Shown: positions 9,201-16,520 of the stretch, in pieces | Layout of the letters: the number at the start of each line of letters is the position of its first letter | How positions within the stretch are numbered: position 1 is the stretch's first letter | Origin: Actinopolymorpha pittospori | Lineage (GTDB): Bacteria; Actinomycetota; Actinomycetes; Propionibacteriales; Actinopolymorphaceae | Length of the DNA: 64,000 nt | Assembly (NCBI RefSeq): GCF_014873875.1 | Contig: NZ_JADBEM010000001.1 | Location: 1,364,001 to 1,428,000, forward strand | Direction: 5' to 3' | The notes under the pieces: model-generated | What the model saw: the letters and a program-made list of their open reading frames with translations, nothing else | Databases searched by the model: none | What the model was told of the DNA's origin: nothing | Made by a program: the position numbers and the translations under genes

Positions 9201-10456
9201 GCTCGTTGCCGGCCGCACGGCACACATTGTCCGTCGTTCACGACGACCGGATACGCGCCGAACAGGAACGCGACCAGGCACTCGCGGCGCTGGCAGAGAA
9301 AGAACAAGCCGTTCTGGCAGGCAGCGGCAGACTCCGCCGTCCACTGGGCCTGCCCGGGTTGACGGCAGCGGCCAACCTCGGCGGCCTGGAAACAGAGGTC
9401 GCGGCCTTCGACGAAAGCCAGGACGGCAGTGTGCGCAGCAGGGTCAAGGCCCTCGGCGACCTCACCGACGCCGTTGAATCCAGGCTGGGACCCACCCGCC
9501 ACGACGTCAGCGACTCCACGATCCTCGGCCACGGCGAACGCATGCGCGACGGACTCTCCGGCGGCTACGACGCGGAGGTAAGCGAGGTCGACGGGATCAA
9601 GCGCTTCGCCCTGCACGACGACACCGGAGCCCACGACGTCGCCGTCGTCGGCCAACGCATCCAGGCCGCGGCCGACGAGGCGCGGCTCCGCCTGTCGACT
9701 CGCGAGCAGGAAGTGTTCGAACGCTATCTGCTCGGGGAACTCGGCGACCACCTCGCCCGCCAACTCCTCGCGGCACGTAACCTCCTCCACACGATGAACG
9801 ACACGCTCGAGGACGTGCGTTCCTCGCACGGCATCGGTGCTCGCCTGCGGTGGGAACTCCCCAAGGACACCGACGCCGACGTCAAAGCCGCCGTCGGACT
9901 CCTCGACCACGTGTCGGCCCTGCGTAGCCGCGAACAGTCCGCCCAGCTTCGTGACGTCCTACGCCGCCGGATCGAGGACGCCCGGCAGGCTGAACCGAGC
10001 GCCGGCTACGCCACACACCTGCGAGTGGCACTGGACTACCGGTCGTGGTTCACCTTCACGGTCATGGTCACCGACACCGCTACCCCCAGCGAACGCAGGC
10101 TCAGCCACCGGACGGCACTGAGCCAGGGAGAGCAACGCGTCGTGGCCTACCTGGTGCTGTTCGCCGCAGCGGCCGCGCACTTCGCCTCGGTCGCCCGCTC
10201 GGCGCCGACAGCGCCGCGGCTCATCCTGCTCGACGACGCGTTCGCCAAGGTCGACGAACCGACCCACGGGCGGCTTCTCGGACTTCTGGTCAGCCTCGAC
10301 CTGGACTTCGTTATCACCAGCGAACGACTGTGGGGGTGCTTCTCCACCGTCCCCAGCCTGCACATCTACGAATGCCTGCGCGACCCCTTGGCGCGGGGAG
10401 TCGCGACCGTCCACTTCACCTGGGACGGCAAGAGCCGCCGGCTCGTCGGCGTATGA
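6284..10456 (+). CDS. jetC: Wadjet SMC-like ATPase JetC (TIGR02680 family)
   Basis: 1390 residues, the motor of the system. Wadjet complexes extrude DNA loops and mark circular plasmids for cleavage by JetD. The Walker A motif is GKNGAGKS at 44-51. Long Glu/Arg/Ala-rich coiled-coil stretches follow (about 260-400 and 750-1050). The ABC signature LSQGEQ starts at residue 1279 and Walker B LILLDDAF at 1313-1320 with a D-loop-like KVDEP after it. Both halves of the ATPase head are therefore present and apparently active. Start and stop each overlap the neighbouring gene by 4 nt. Confidence 0.92.
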   Translation: MTAAPLPVQARDPHRYRLARAGIHQVWQYDEQFLFGDGRLLLRGKNGAGKSKALEMLLPFLLDGDSRRLDAAGGAKTTLKWLMLSGWSGGTNRLGYLWLEFVRTTPEGGTERLTLGAAVKASTSTGEARTTYFVTSLEVGEELPLPDPRRRPSLEQLRDLVGPAHCYERATDYRARVARELFGLTDLARYRNLIHLLYNLRRPTIGDKIESGELVTVLGEALPPLDDDVLDKVAHNLDDLDSVREELGRLEQTNAALTTFLTSYRGYLRGVLRARVGSVRDALGDLREKRRAAGTAERVLSELTEKERTAQRQASELDQLRDDADTELRALRDSAAYRALGDLRDRRRLVAAVEATAGSRWTTATIARSAEESAAQRLREESEQIGAELTDLRTGVRDGRRLARACGLDEALVAELPASRTSTLVAAATVVLTDDAGSSHEIVRPAAHTLDDGLPDAVQGWRAALSEAATVTTARRRSATQLLADLGKLAEADARAGLLREHAERLDAEVGEARTRQTARSAAVVEASDTYAADVTSWARRLPDPTRVTALVTLPDDNELPLEERALDRGAAERIADTGHEIAAPILGSYDERRDEILAREGAIRTDLDTARAERSRWERDHDPEPPRSAYSGAVRDPNTGAPLFLLLDFDETFPEQDRPGMEAALEASGLLNAWVCADGTVLAPDTHEILVHPDQPVPGPHLAAALRPVPGHGVSGPALHHLLRCIGLGESTSAPSWISTGGRWQLGALRGAHHKDRAEYIGASVRAATRERRIAELTTRIEDLRASLAEQAAAREEVERGRDRLRGALRDIPNGQNLATAWAAYDAAVEETGRLAAALSTATRDAETAWSAAVSLRSRAQAHATADGLPFGRDLLVQTLGDLGRLLDALRRFDSSAGRIVVRLGTHQANRTSWAQARQKREKAESEYDEARRDLDTARQELHTLETAIGASEQEILAQEAAAAARLTEATRSLPAARHTLSVVHDDRIRAEQERDQALAALAEKEQAVLAGSGRLRRPLGLPGLTAAANLGGLETEVAAFDESQDGSVRSRVKALGDLTDAVESRLGPTRHDVSDSTILGHGERMRDGLSGGYDAEVSEVDGIKRFALHDDTGAHDVAVVGQRIQAAADEARLRLSTREQEVFERYLLGELGDHLARQLLAARNLLHTMNDTLEDVRSSHGIGARLRWELPKDTDADVKAAVGLLDHVSALRSREQSAQLRDVLRRRIEDARQAEPSAGYATHLRVALDYRSWFTFTVMVTDTATPSERRLSHRTALSQGEQRVVAYLVLFAAAAAHFASVARSAPTAPRLILLDDAFAKVDEPTHGRLLGLLVSLDLDFVITSERLWGCFSTVPSLHIYECLRDPLARGVATVHFTWDGKSRRLVGV

Positions 10457-11703
10457 ACCCAGAAACCCGGGCATGGCTCGACCGTCCCGAACTCGCCGCC
10501 CTCTGGGATCTTCTCCGCGAGCGACTCCAACGCAACGGGCTCACCGTTCGCGGCCGCGTCCAGCTTCGCGACGTCACCGACGAGGAACGCCAAGCCCTCA
10601 GCCTGCTCACCGGACGGGTGTTCTCGACAGGTCCGGCCTCGATCTCCCTGCCTGACCTCGACGTCCGGCTGCGCGACGGCGCCGCGAACTGCGGGCTCGT
10701 CGAGGTAGTCACCGCGCTACGCGGGACACTCGTCGATCGGCCGGCACTGCGACAGGCCCGCCACACCGCCAACGAACACACCTGGCAGGCCGCCCTCACC
10801 GCCGTGCAGACCTCAGGTCTGGCCACGACCGACTGGGCGAACGACTGGCTCGCCGACCTCCGGCGCACCGGCACGATCAGACGCCTGGGATCCGAGGCCG
10901 CCAGCCGCCTCCTCAGCCAGGCCACCGACATCCTCGCCCGGATACTCCTCCACCAGGAGTCGCTGTCGCGCCCAGAACTCGCCGAACGGGTGACCGGCAC
11001 CACCCACGGTCTCGATGATGACACCGTGCTCGCCAGGATCGTCCTGCGCGGCCTCGCCCGAGCCACCGGTCAGGAACCGCCCGGGAACCTGCGAGACCGA
11101 CGCGAGCTGTGGGAAACCGCTGGCGTGTCGACGGATGCCGTGTCCAGCACAGTTCTGACCTACGGGCTCGCACCGCTGGGCAACGACTGGCGGGCACGAC
11201 ACCTCCGCGGGCGGGCCGACGCCCATGCCGAGACCCACCTAACACTGCGTGATCTGCGCCGGATGACCTGGCGCCTGCCACCCTCAACTGAGGTGTTCGT
11301 CTGCGAGAATCCACGAGTCGTCGAGGCCGCGGCCGACAGCCAGTGTTCCGGCCCACTCGTCTGCACTTCAGGAAATCCCGCCACCGTCGTGCTCGTCCTC
11401 CTTGACGCCCTCCTCGCCGCCGGGGCGCGGATCGCCTACCGCGGCGACTTCGACTGGCCCGGCATCGCCATGGCCAACCGTATGATCACCAGGCTGTGCG
11501 CTCGCCCATGGCGCATGTCCGCCACTGACTACGAGGAACACGTCGCGAACGCACACGCCCGCGGCACACCACTGCGTCCACTCACCGGCACGGCGATCGA
11601 AGCGAGCTGGGACCCCGAACTCACTCCCGCGATGCGGGCACTCGGTGTAGCCGTCCAAGAAGAGTCCGCCCTCGAACTGCTCCTCACCGACCTTGCCAGA
11701 TGA
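10453..11703 (+). CDS. jetD: Wadjet nuclease JetD (DUF2399 / TOPRIM-like, TIGR02679 family)
   Basis: 416 residues. JetD is the TOPRIM-type endonuclease that cuts DNA trapped by JetABC. The C-terminal DUF2399 domain shows the TOPRIM-like acidic pattern: VFVCENP at 281-287 (Glu285) and YRGDFDWPG at 329-337 (Asp332, Asp334). The N-terminal part (1-270) matches the DUF3323-type arm. The ATG at 10453 overlaps the jetC stop. A longer in-frame extension upstream exists but would lie entirely inside jetC. No obvious terminator follows before the nucleoside hydrolase gene 138 bp downstream. Confidence 0.9.
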   Translation: MNPETRAWLDRPELAALWDLLRERLQRNGLTVRGRVQLRDVTDEERQALSLLTGRVFSTGPASISLPDLDVRLRDGAANCGLVEVVTALRGTLVDRPALRQARHTANEHTWQAALTAVQTSGLATTDWANDWLADLRRTGTIRRLGSEAASRLLSQATDILARILLHQESLSRPELAERVTGTTHGLDDDTVLARIVLRGLARATGQEPPGNLRDRRELWETAGVSTDAVSSTVLTYGLAPLGNDWRARHLRGRADAHAETHLTLRDLRRMTWRLPPSTEVFVCENPRVVEAAADSQCSGPLVCTSGNPATVVLVLLDALLAAGARIAYRGDFDWPGIAMANRMITRLCARPWRMSATDYEEHVANAHARGTPLRPLTGTAIEASWDPELTPAMRALGVAVQEESALELLLTDLAR

Positions 11704-11840
11704 ACGGCCAGAAGCCCGCCCCGAGGCCGATCCCGGGCCCGTAGCACGATGATCATTTCCCCTCTCGTAGCCTCTAGTTGATCAGCCCCTGGGAGGTCCT
11801 CCTCCACGGTGGCGCCCGCCGGAGCCAGTAGAGCGCGGAG

Positions 11841-12899
11841 ATGGTGATGACTACGCCGCCGGAGGATGAAACACGGACCGGGCAGTCCCGGACCCGCCTC
11901 GTCATCGACACCGACGGGGGCGTGGACGACGCGGTCGCGTTGTTGTACGCGCTCGCCCGCCCCGAGGTCGACGTCCTGGCGGTCACCTGCGTCGTCGGCA
12001 ACGTGGACGTCGAACGCGCCGCCCGCACCATCCGCGCGCTGCTCGACCTGGCTGGCGCCAAGGACACACCCGTCGCGACCGGTACGGCGCAACCACTACG
12101 CGGCGCGCGAGCGCTCAACCGGTGGTACGGCGACCACGGGACCGGCTACGCGAAACTGGCGGACAGCACCGGGCCCGTCGACCCGCACGGCGTCGAGACC
12201 ATCGTCCGCCTCGCCCGCCAGCATCCCGGTGAGCTGAACCTGCTCGCGCTCGGCCCGCTCACCAACGTCGCCGCGGCCGTCCTGGTGGAGCCGGAACTCC
12301 CGCGGCTGCTGCGCTCGGCGGTGGTCATGGGCGGCGCCTACACCGTCCCGGGCAACGAGGGAGCCCGCTCGGAGTTCAACATCGACGTCGATCCGGAGGC
12401 CGCGCGGATCGTCCTGCAGGCCTGGGAACACGCCGACGGCGCCATCCCGCTCACCCTCGTGGGCCTGGACGTCACCCAGCAGGCGTCCCTGTCGACCTCC
12501 GACGTCGCCTCGCTCATCCGCGCGGCCGGTGTGGAGTACTCCGAGGAGGACGCGGCGACGCTGTCCGGTGAGGTCGCCCACCCGCTGTGCCAGTTCCTGC
12601 TCGACGGGCTCAGGCACGCGTGTGAGAGCGCTGAACGGACCGGAGGCGAATATGCCGCGGTCCTGCACGACGCGCTCGCGGCGGTGGCGCTGGTGGAACC
12701 GCAGGTGATCTCCACCCGGGCCACCACCGTCGATGTCGAGATCGCCGGTACGCTCACCCGGGGTGAGACGGTCGCGGACTGGTTCGGCACCTGGGGACGC
12801 CGCCCGAACGCGGAGGTGGCCCTCGGCTGCGACGTCGACCACTTCCGGAACCAGCTCACCGCGAGCCTGGCCAAGCTCCTGTCCTCCGCGACCGGCTGA
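11841..12899 (+). CDS. Inosine/uridine-preferring nucleoside hydrolase
   Basis: 352 residues. It hydrolyses the N-glycosidic bond of (deoxy)ribonucleosides in purine/pyrimidine salvage. The diagnostic Ca2+-binding N-terminal cluster VIDTDGGVDDAVALL (aspartates in residues 23-30) is complete. LLALGPLTNVAAA, the VMGGAY loop and the EFNIDVDPEAA segment with the second metal/ribose site are also present. ATG 11841 or 11847 could be the start (GCGCGGAG precedes both). It appears monocistronic; specificity for particular bases cannot be read from the sequence. Confidence 0.9.
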   Translation: MVMTTPPEDETRTGQSRTRLVIDTDGGVDDAVALLYALARPEVDVLAVTCVVGNVDVERAARTIRALLDLAGAKDTPVATGTAQPLRGARALNRWYGDHGTGYAKLADSTGPVDPHGVETIVRLARQHPGELNLLALGPLTNVAAAVLVEPELPRLLRSAVVMGGAYTVPGNEGARSEFNIDVDPEAARIVLQAWEHADGAIPLTLVGLDVTQQASLSTSDVASLIRAAGVEYSEEDAATLSGEVAHPLCQFLLDGLRHACESAERTGGEYAAVLHDALAAVALVEPQVISTRATTVDVEIAGTLTRGETVADWFGTWGRRPNAEVALGCDVDHFRNQLTASLAKLLSSATG

Positions 12900-12918
12900 G
12901 CGGACCGGGCCGCGTCGC

Positions 12919-13298
12919 TCACTCGCCCGGGGACCGGTTCCAGCCGGTTGGCCACAGACCGGGGAGCACGCCCAGCGCGAACGTCACCGCCGAGGCGACG
13001 AGCAGCGGCCGGGCGGGATCGACCGCGAGGTCGACCGCGAAAGCCGGGGCGACCAGCAGGAGACCGAGCGCGCCGGTCAGCATGAGCAGGCCGAAGCGGG
13101 CGGCTCCCGGCGGCGCGGTGCGGTGAGGACCTTGGCGACGGTGGCGACACTGGTCACGACGACGACGAAACACACAACCGCGAAGGCGGCCGGCATGGCG
13201 TCGGAGGTGAGGGTAAACACTCCTCCGGCGAGGAAGACGAACGCCGTGAACACCATCAGCCCTACGAACGCCGCGCGGGAGGGTTGACCGCCAGCCAT
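12919..13298 (-). pseudogene. Small four-helix membrane protein, split by a frameshift
   Basis: Two overlapping frames together make one coherent protein. The first (ATG 13298) encodes two membrane helices (FVGLMVFTAFVFLAGGVF; FAVVCFVVVVTSVATVA) and then runs into a low-quality tail ending at 13077. The second frame continues from about 13110 with ARFGLLMLTGALGLLLVAP and PLLVASAVTFALGVLPGL, ending at 12919. A one-base change near 13090-13125 would join them into roughly 125 residues with four helices. No slippery heptamer or stimulatory structure was seen, so programmed frameshifting is unlikely. It may be a true pseudogene or an assembly error. Last gene of the small operon behind marR. Confidence 0.5.
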
Positions 13299-13302
13299 GC
13301 GT

Positions 13303-13443
13303 TCACTCCGTTCCTGAGATCAGTCCGCGGAGGGCGCCGGACTCGGTCGCTCGCCGCACAAGGTCGTCGATGAGTCGTTTCGCCTCGTCGATGAACTCGC
13401 GGTAGTGGCGTTCGGGATTTCCGCCGAACTCGAACGACGGCAC
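13303..13443 (-). CDS. Short uncharacterised protein (46 aa)
   Basis: The reading frame from GTG 13443 to TGA 13303 encodes a charged, probably helical peptide: it starts VPSFEFGGNPERHYREFIDE and ends ATESGALRGLISGTE. It begins one base after the TAA of the upstream small gene and ends 4 bp before the ATG of the membrane-protein gene, with GGAACGGAG serving that ATG, so the three genes look translationally linked. No family is recognised. The tight packing and sensible amino-acid content are the only support. Confidence 0.45.
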   Translation of the reverse strand: MPSFEFGGNPERHYREFIDEAKRLIDDLVRRATESGALRGLISGTE

Positions 13444-13444
13444 G

Positions 13445-13621
13445 TTATTGCCTCCCCCGGTCGGCGAACGCGGCTCTCATCGCGGCGATCACGTCCTCGT
13501 CGACGGGCTTCGGCGTGCGGGGAAGCTCCTCGCCGAGGTCCGCGAAGGCGGCCCGGGCCTGTTCGGCTGCCGCCTCACGGGCAGAGGCCACAGCGTCCAT
13601 GACGTTCCGGGCGAGACTCAC
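13445..13621 (-). CDS. Short uncharacterised acidic/Ala-rich protein (51-58 aa)
   Basis: The frame ends with TAA at 13445; ATG 13600 (51 aa) and GTG 13621 (58 aa) are both possible starts. The product is helical and Ala/Glu-rich (AREAAAEQARAAFADLGEEL; DEDVIAAMRAAFADRGRQ). It contains the related segments ARAAFADLG and MRAAFADRG, suggesting an internal repeat. It lies about 60-80 bp after the marR stop and directly ahead of the 46-aa gene. Function unknown. Confidence 0.45.
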   Translation of the reverse strand: MSLARNVMDAVASAREAAAEQARAAFADLGEELPRTPKPVDEDVIAAMRAAFADRGRQ

Positions 13622-13679
13622 CCCGACGTTGTCCGGCGGCGTCCCACGGCGCCGCCACGTCAGCGCCGCCCGCGCGGGT

Positions 13680-14156
13680 TCAGAGCTTCCGAGCGCCGCC
13701 CGGCTGGTCGGGGACCGGCTTGGTCGTCCTGAGTTCGTCGACCAGCAGTTCGAGCGCCGGCAGGGCCTGCAGCAGCGTCCGCGCACTCTCCTCCGGCAGC
13801 CGGTCCAGGCACTGGGAGACGACCCGGGTCCGCTGGGCCCGGATGCGTTCGTGCACCTCGCGACCCTCGGGGGTGGCGTCCGCGCGTACCGCACGCGCGT
13901 CCGCCGGATCGGGGAGCCGCCGGACCAGCCCGAGTTCGTCGAGCCGGCCGACGACCCGCGACAGCATGGTGGGGTTCAGCCCTTCCAGCCCGGCGAGTTC
14001 TGCCATGCCCAACGGCCCGCGCCCGGAGACCAGGCCGAGCACCGACGCCTGCGTCGGCGTCAGGCCCTCACCAGTGGCCGTCGCGTTGAGTTCGCGTGCG
14101 AGCCTCCCGATGACGACGCGTAGCCGGGCCACCGTGTCGGCGTCAACCATCTCCAC
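13680..14156 (-). CDS. MarR-family transcriptional regulator
   Basis: 158 residues with the standard winged-helix layout: TPTQASVLGLVSGRGPLGMAEL (helices 2-3), GLNPTMLSRVVGRLDELGLV (recognition helix) and the wing RRLPDPADARAVRADATPEG, with dimerisation helices at both ends. It is divergent from an MFS exporter gene, with an 18-of-20 inverted repeat between them. That is the classic arrangement of a repressor controlling both itself and the pump, released by a small aromatic or drug-like ligand. Downstream small genes probably share its transcript. Confidence 0.93.
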   Translation of the reverse strand: MEMVDADTVARLRVVIGRLARELNATATGEGLTPTQASVLGLVSGRGPLGMAELAGLEGLNPTMLSRVVGRLDELGLVRRLPDPADARAVRADATPEGREVHERIRAQRTRVVSQCLDRLPEESARTLLQALPALELLVDELRTTKPVPDQPGGARKL

Positions 14157-14162
14157 CTCTCA

Positions 14163-14182
14163 ATTGCCTGCCGGCAAGCAAT
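14163..14182. promoter_or_regulatory. MarR-type operator palindrome
   Basis: ATTGCCTGCCGGCAAGCAAT is symmetrical at 18 of 20 positions. It starts 7 bp before the marR start codon and lies 116 bp before the MFS start. Size and symmetry fit a MarR dimer site controlling both genes. Confidence 0.65.
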
Positions 14183-14297
14183 GTAGTCTGGGCTGGTGCA
14201 CTCATCGGAGCCGTCATCATCCGAGGATCAACGTCACCTCGAGCGACAGGTTGACTCCACCATCCATCACGGATGGGAGCGTGGGAAGCGCAAGCAT

Positions 14298-15911
14298 ATG
14301 GGGCGACAACCAGGGTCGGTCCTGACGTCGCCGACCGAGAACCCCTCGGCCGTCGCCACCGAGACCACCGCCGCAGACGTCGCGGCCGTCGACCCCTCGA
14401 CCGCCGAGGCGACCACCACAAGCCCGTCCCGCAACGGCACCACACCCAACGGGAGCGCGGCCAACGGCAGGTCGGTCAACGGCACGGCGGCGAGTGGGAC
14501 GACCACCGGCACACCCCCGGGCCCGACCGCCACCGAGACGCGGACCAACGACGACGAGCCGCTGCCCCGCCGTGGTCTCGTCTTCGCGATCGTCTCGATC
14601 GCGTTGTTCATGGGTTCGATCGACCAGACCAGCGTCGCGACCGCGCTGACCGCGATCCAGCAGGACATGGGCACCCAGATCAACTGGAGTGGGTGGACGA
14701 TCACCATCTACTCACTCGGCCAGATTGTGGTGCTGCCCCTGGCCGGCAGGATCAGCGACCAGTACGGCCGGCGGCGGGTCTTCCTCGGCTCCATCGTGTT
14801 GTTCGTGACCGCGTCCCTGCTGTGCGGTCTCGTCGACAACATCTATCTGCTGATCGTGCTCCGCGCCCTGCAGGCACTCGGCGGCGGCGCGTTCATGCCC
14901 TCGGCGACCGGCATCGTCGCCGACCACTTCGGCCGTGACCGGGACCGGGCGCTCGGCATGTTCACCAGCATCTTCCCGATCGGCGGAATCGTCGGACCGA
15001 TCGTCGGGAGCCTGTTCGTCAACTACTGGTCCTGGCGCGGGATCTTCCTCATCAACGTCCCGATCGGGATCGTGTTGTTCGTGCTCGCGGTGAAGCTCAT
15101 TCCCGAGACCGGCACCAGGGTTCCCGGCCGCACCGACCTACGCGGCATCACCCTGTTCGCCCTCATGATCCTCACGGCGATGTACGGCGTCACCTCCCTC
15201 GGCAACGCCGGCACCGGGATCCTCAACCCCGCGTTCCTGATCGCGGAGGCCGTCGCCGTCGTGCTGGCCGTCTTCTTCGTCCGACACACCCGCACGGCCG
15301 CGGCGCCGTTCATTCCGTTGCACCTACTGCGCGGGCGCGGCTTCGGGATCATGAACCTGATCAACCTGCTCTACGGCACGGCTGCGCTCGGGTTCGGGGC
15401 GCTGCTGCCGCTCTACGCCGAGGAACGCTTCGGCATGGACGGGCTGGAGGGCGGCACGCTCCTCACCGCCCGTGCGGTCGGCATGATCTGCGTCGCTGGA
15501 CTCGCCGTGTTGATGTTGCGTCGTACCGGATGCCGCATCCCGATCGTCGTCGGCTTCCTCATCGTCGCCGCCGGCCTGGCCGGGTTGTCCTTCGCACCGC
15601 CGGGCAGCGAGTCCTACGTGTGGCTCGCGATCGCGGCCGGGGCCACCGGCGTGGGCATGGGCTTCTCGGTACCCGCGTCCAACAACGCGAGCCTGCGCCT
15701 GGCGCGGGACCACATCGCGGCCGTCGCGGGGCTGCGCGGGATGTTCCGCCAGTCCGGCGCCATCGTCGCCGTGTCGATCTCCACCGCGGTGCTCGCGCGA
15801 AGCACGGACGCGGGTGCGACGCACACGCACATCTTCCTCGTCTTCGCGATCATGCTCGTCCTGGTCACGCCTCTCGTCTACTTCGTGCCGGACCAGAAGG
15901 GGAAGTGGTAG
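14298..15911 (+). CDS. MFS drug/proton antiporter, DHA2 (14-helix) type
   Basis: 537 residues from ATG 14298 (GGGAAGCG ahead of it); a GTG at 14196 would add 34 poor-quality residues. The first ~85 residues are an unusual Thr/Ser/Asn/Gly/Pro-rich cytoplasmic leader. Hydrophobic segments then start at GLVFAIVSIALFMGSIDQT, followed by motif A-like GRISDQYGRRRVFLGS, motif C-like FPIGGIVGPIVGS and LINVPIGIVLFVLA, as in EmrB/QacA-type multidrug exporters. Control by the divergent MarR protein is inferred from the palindrome. The substrate cannot be predicted. Confidence 0.9.
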   Translation: MGRQPGSVLTSPTENPSAVATETTAADVAAVDPSTAEATTTSPSRNGTTPNGSAANGRSVNGTAASGTTTGTPPGPTATETRTNDDEPLPRRGLVFAIVSIALFMGSIDQTSVATALTAIQQDMGTQINWSGWTITIYSLGQIVVLPLAGRISDQYGRRRVFLGSIVLFVTASLLCGLVDNIYLLIVLRALQALGGGAFMPSATGIVADHFGRDRDRALGMFTSIFPIGGIVGPIVGSLFVNYWSWRGIFLINVPIGIVLFVLAVKLIPETGTRVPGRTDLRGITLFALMILTAMYGVTSLGNAGTGILNPAFLIAEAVAVVLAVFFVRHTRTAAAPFIPLHLLRGRGFGIMNLINLLYGTAALGFGALLPLYAEERFGMDGLEGGTLLTARAVGMICVAGLAVLMLRRTGCRIPIVVGFLIVAAGLAGLSFAPPGSESYVWLAIAAGATGVGMGFSVPASNNASLRLARDHIAAVAGLRGMFRQSGAIVAVSISTAVLARSTDAGATHTHIFLVFAIMLVLVTPLVYFVPDQKGKW

Positions 15912-15977
15912 AGAGCGCACGGACAGCCAGGCGTTCGGACCAGCCGAGGCGTTCGAAGGGGTCGGGTCGGCGCGCGG

Positions 15978-16391
15978 TCAGGCTTCGTCGTCGCGCAGCG
16001 TCTCCAGCCAGGACCGTTCCCGCTCCGACAGCGGACGCGTCGCTTCGGCCGCCGCGTCGTAGGCAGCCATCACCGTGGCGGCGGTGGCATAGAGGGTGTT
16101 CTCGTCACGGACGTCGTAGCCGAGGGAGAACGAGGTGTTCCGGATCCCGGTGACCCAGGTGTCGATCAGGATCGGCTCGGGACGGAACTCCAGCGGGCGG
16201 CGGTAGTCGATCTCGTGCCGGACAACGACGACCTGGCCCAACAGGGTCGTCACGCCGGCATCTGCCGCACCCTGGAACAACAGGGCGATCCGCGCCTCTT
16301 CGAGATAGGCCAAATACTCCGTATTGTTGACATGCCCGTACGCGTCCATGTCGGCCCACCGCAGTGGGCAGCGAAAACAAAAACGGCTCAA
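15978..16391 (-). CDS. Acyl-CoA thioesterase, 4HBT/YbgC-FadM type
   Basis: 137 residues, hot-dog fold. The active-site block RWADMDAYGHVNNTEYLAYLEEAR carries the Asp and the conserved HVNN, followed by VVVRHEIDYRRPL, the usual order in the 4-hydroxybenzoyl-CoA thioesterase family. It hydrolyses acyl-CoA thioesters in the cytoplasm; chain length is unknown. The only usable start is TTG 16391, since an in-frame TAA lies just upstream. That start is 20 bp from the tnpB stop of the IS607-type element, so the original promoter and perhaps the original start were probably replaced by the insertion. Confidence 0.85.
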   Translation of the reverse strand: MSRFCFRCPLRWADMDAYGHVNNTEYLAYLEEARIALLFQGAADAGVTTLLGQVVVVRHEIDYRRPLEFRPEPILIDTWVTGIRNTSFSLGYDVRDENTLYATAATVMAAYDAAAEATRPLSERERSWLETLRDDEA

Positions 16392-16520
16392 CGGACGTGA
16401 CCGTTACCTTTCAGTGCGCTTTAGCATGCACATGGTTGGTAGTCCCGCCTTGCGGTGGGACGGTCCCGGTCTGACCGGCGGGCGCCGTGCCGGGTTCACG
16501 CTTCACGGCCACCCGCCCGC
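16392..16520 (-). ncRNA. Candidate TnpB omega-RNA (reRNA) scaffold at the tnpB 3' end
   Basis: TnpB nucleases use an RNA covering the tnpB 3' end and the element's right end, with the guide taken from the flanking DNA. The last ~100 bp of tnpB here encode a Gly/Pro/Thr-rich tail without structural role and contain foldable segments such as GTCCCACCGCAAGGCGGGAC. This placement and shape fit such an RNA. The guide would then be copied from the sequence just beyond the tnpB stop, towards the thioesterase gene. Boundaries are approximate. Confidence 0.4.

Noticed and set aside
13077..13130. Programmed -1 frameshifting in the small membrane-protein gene.
   Set aside because: No slippery heptamer or downstream structure is seen; mutation or sequence error is simpler.
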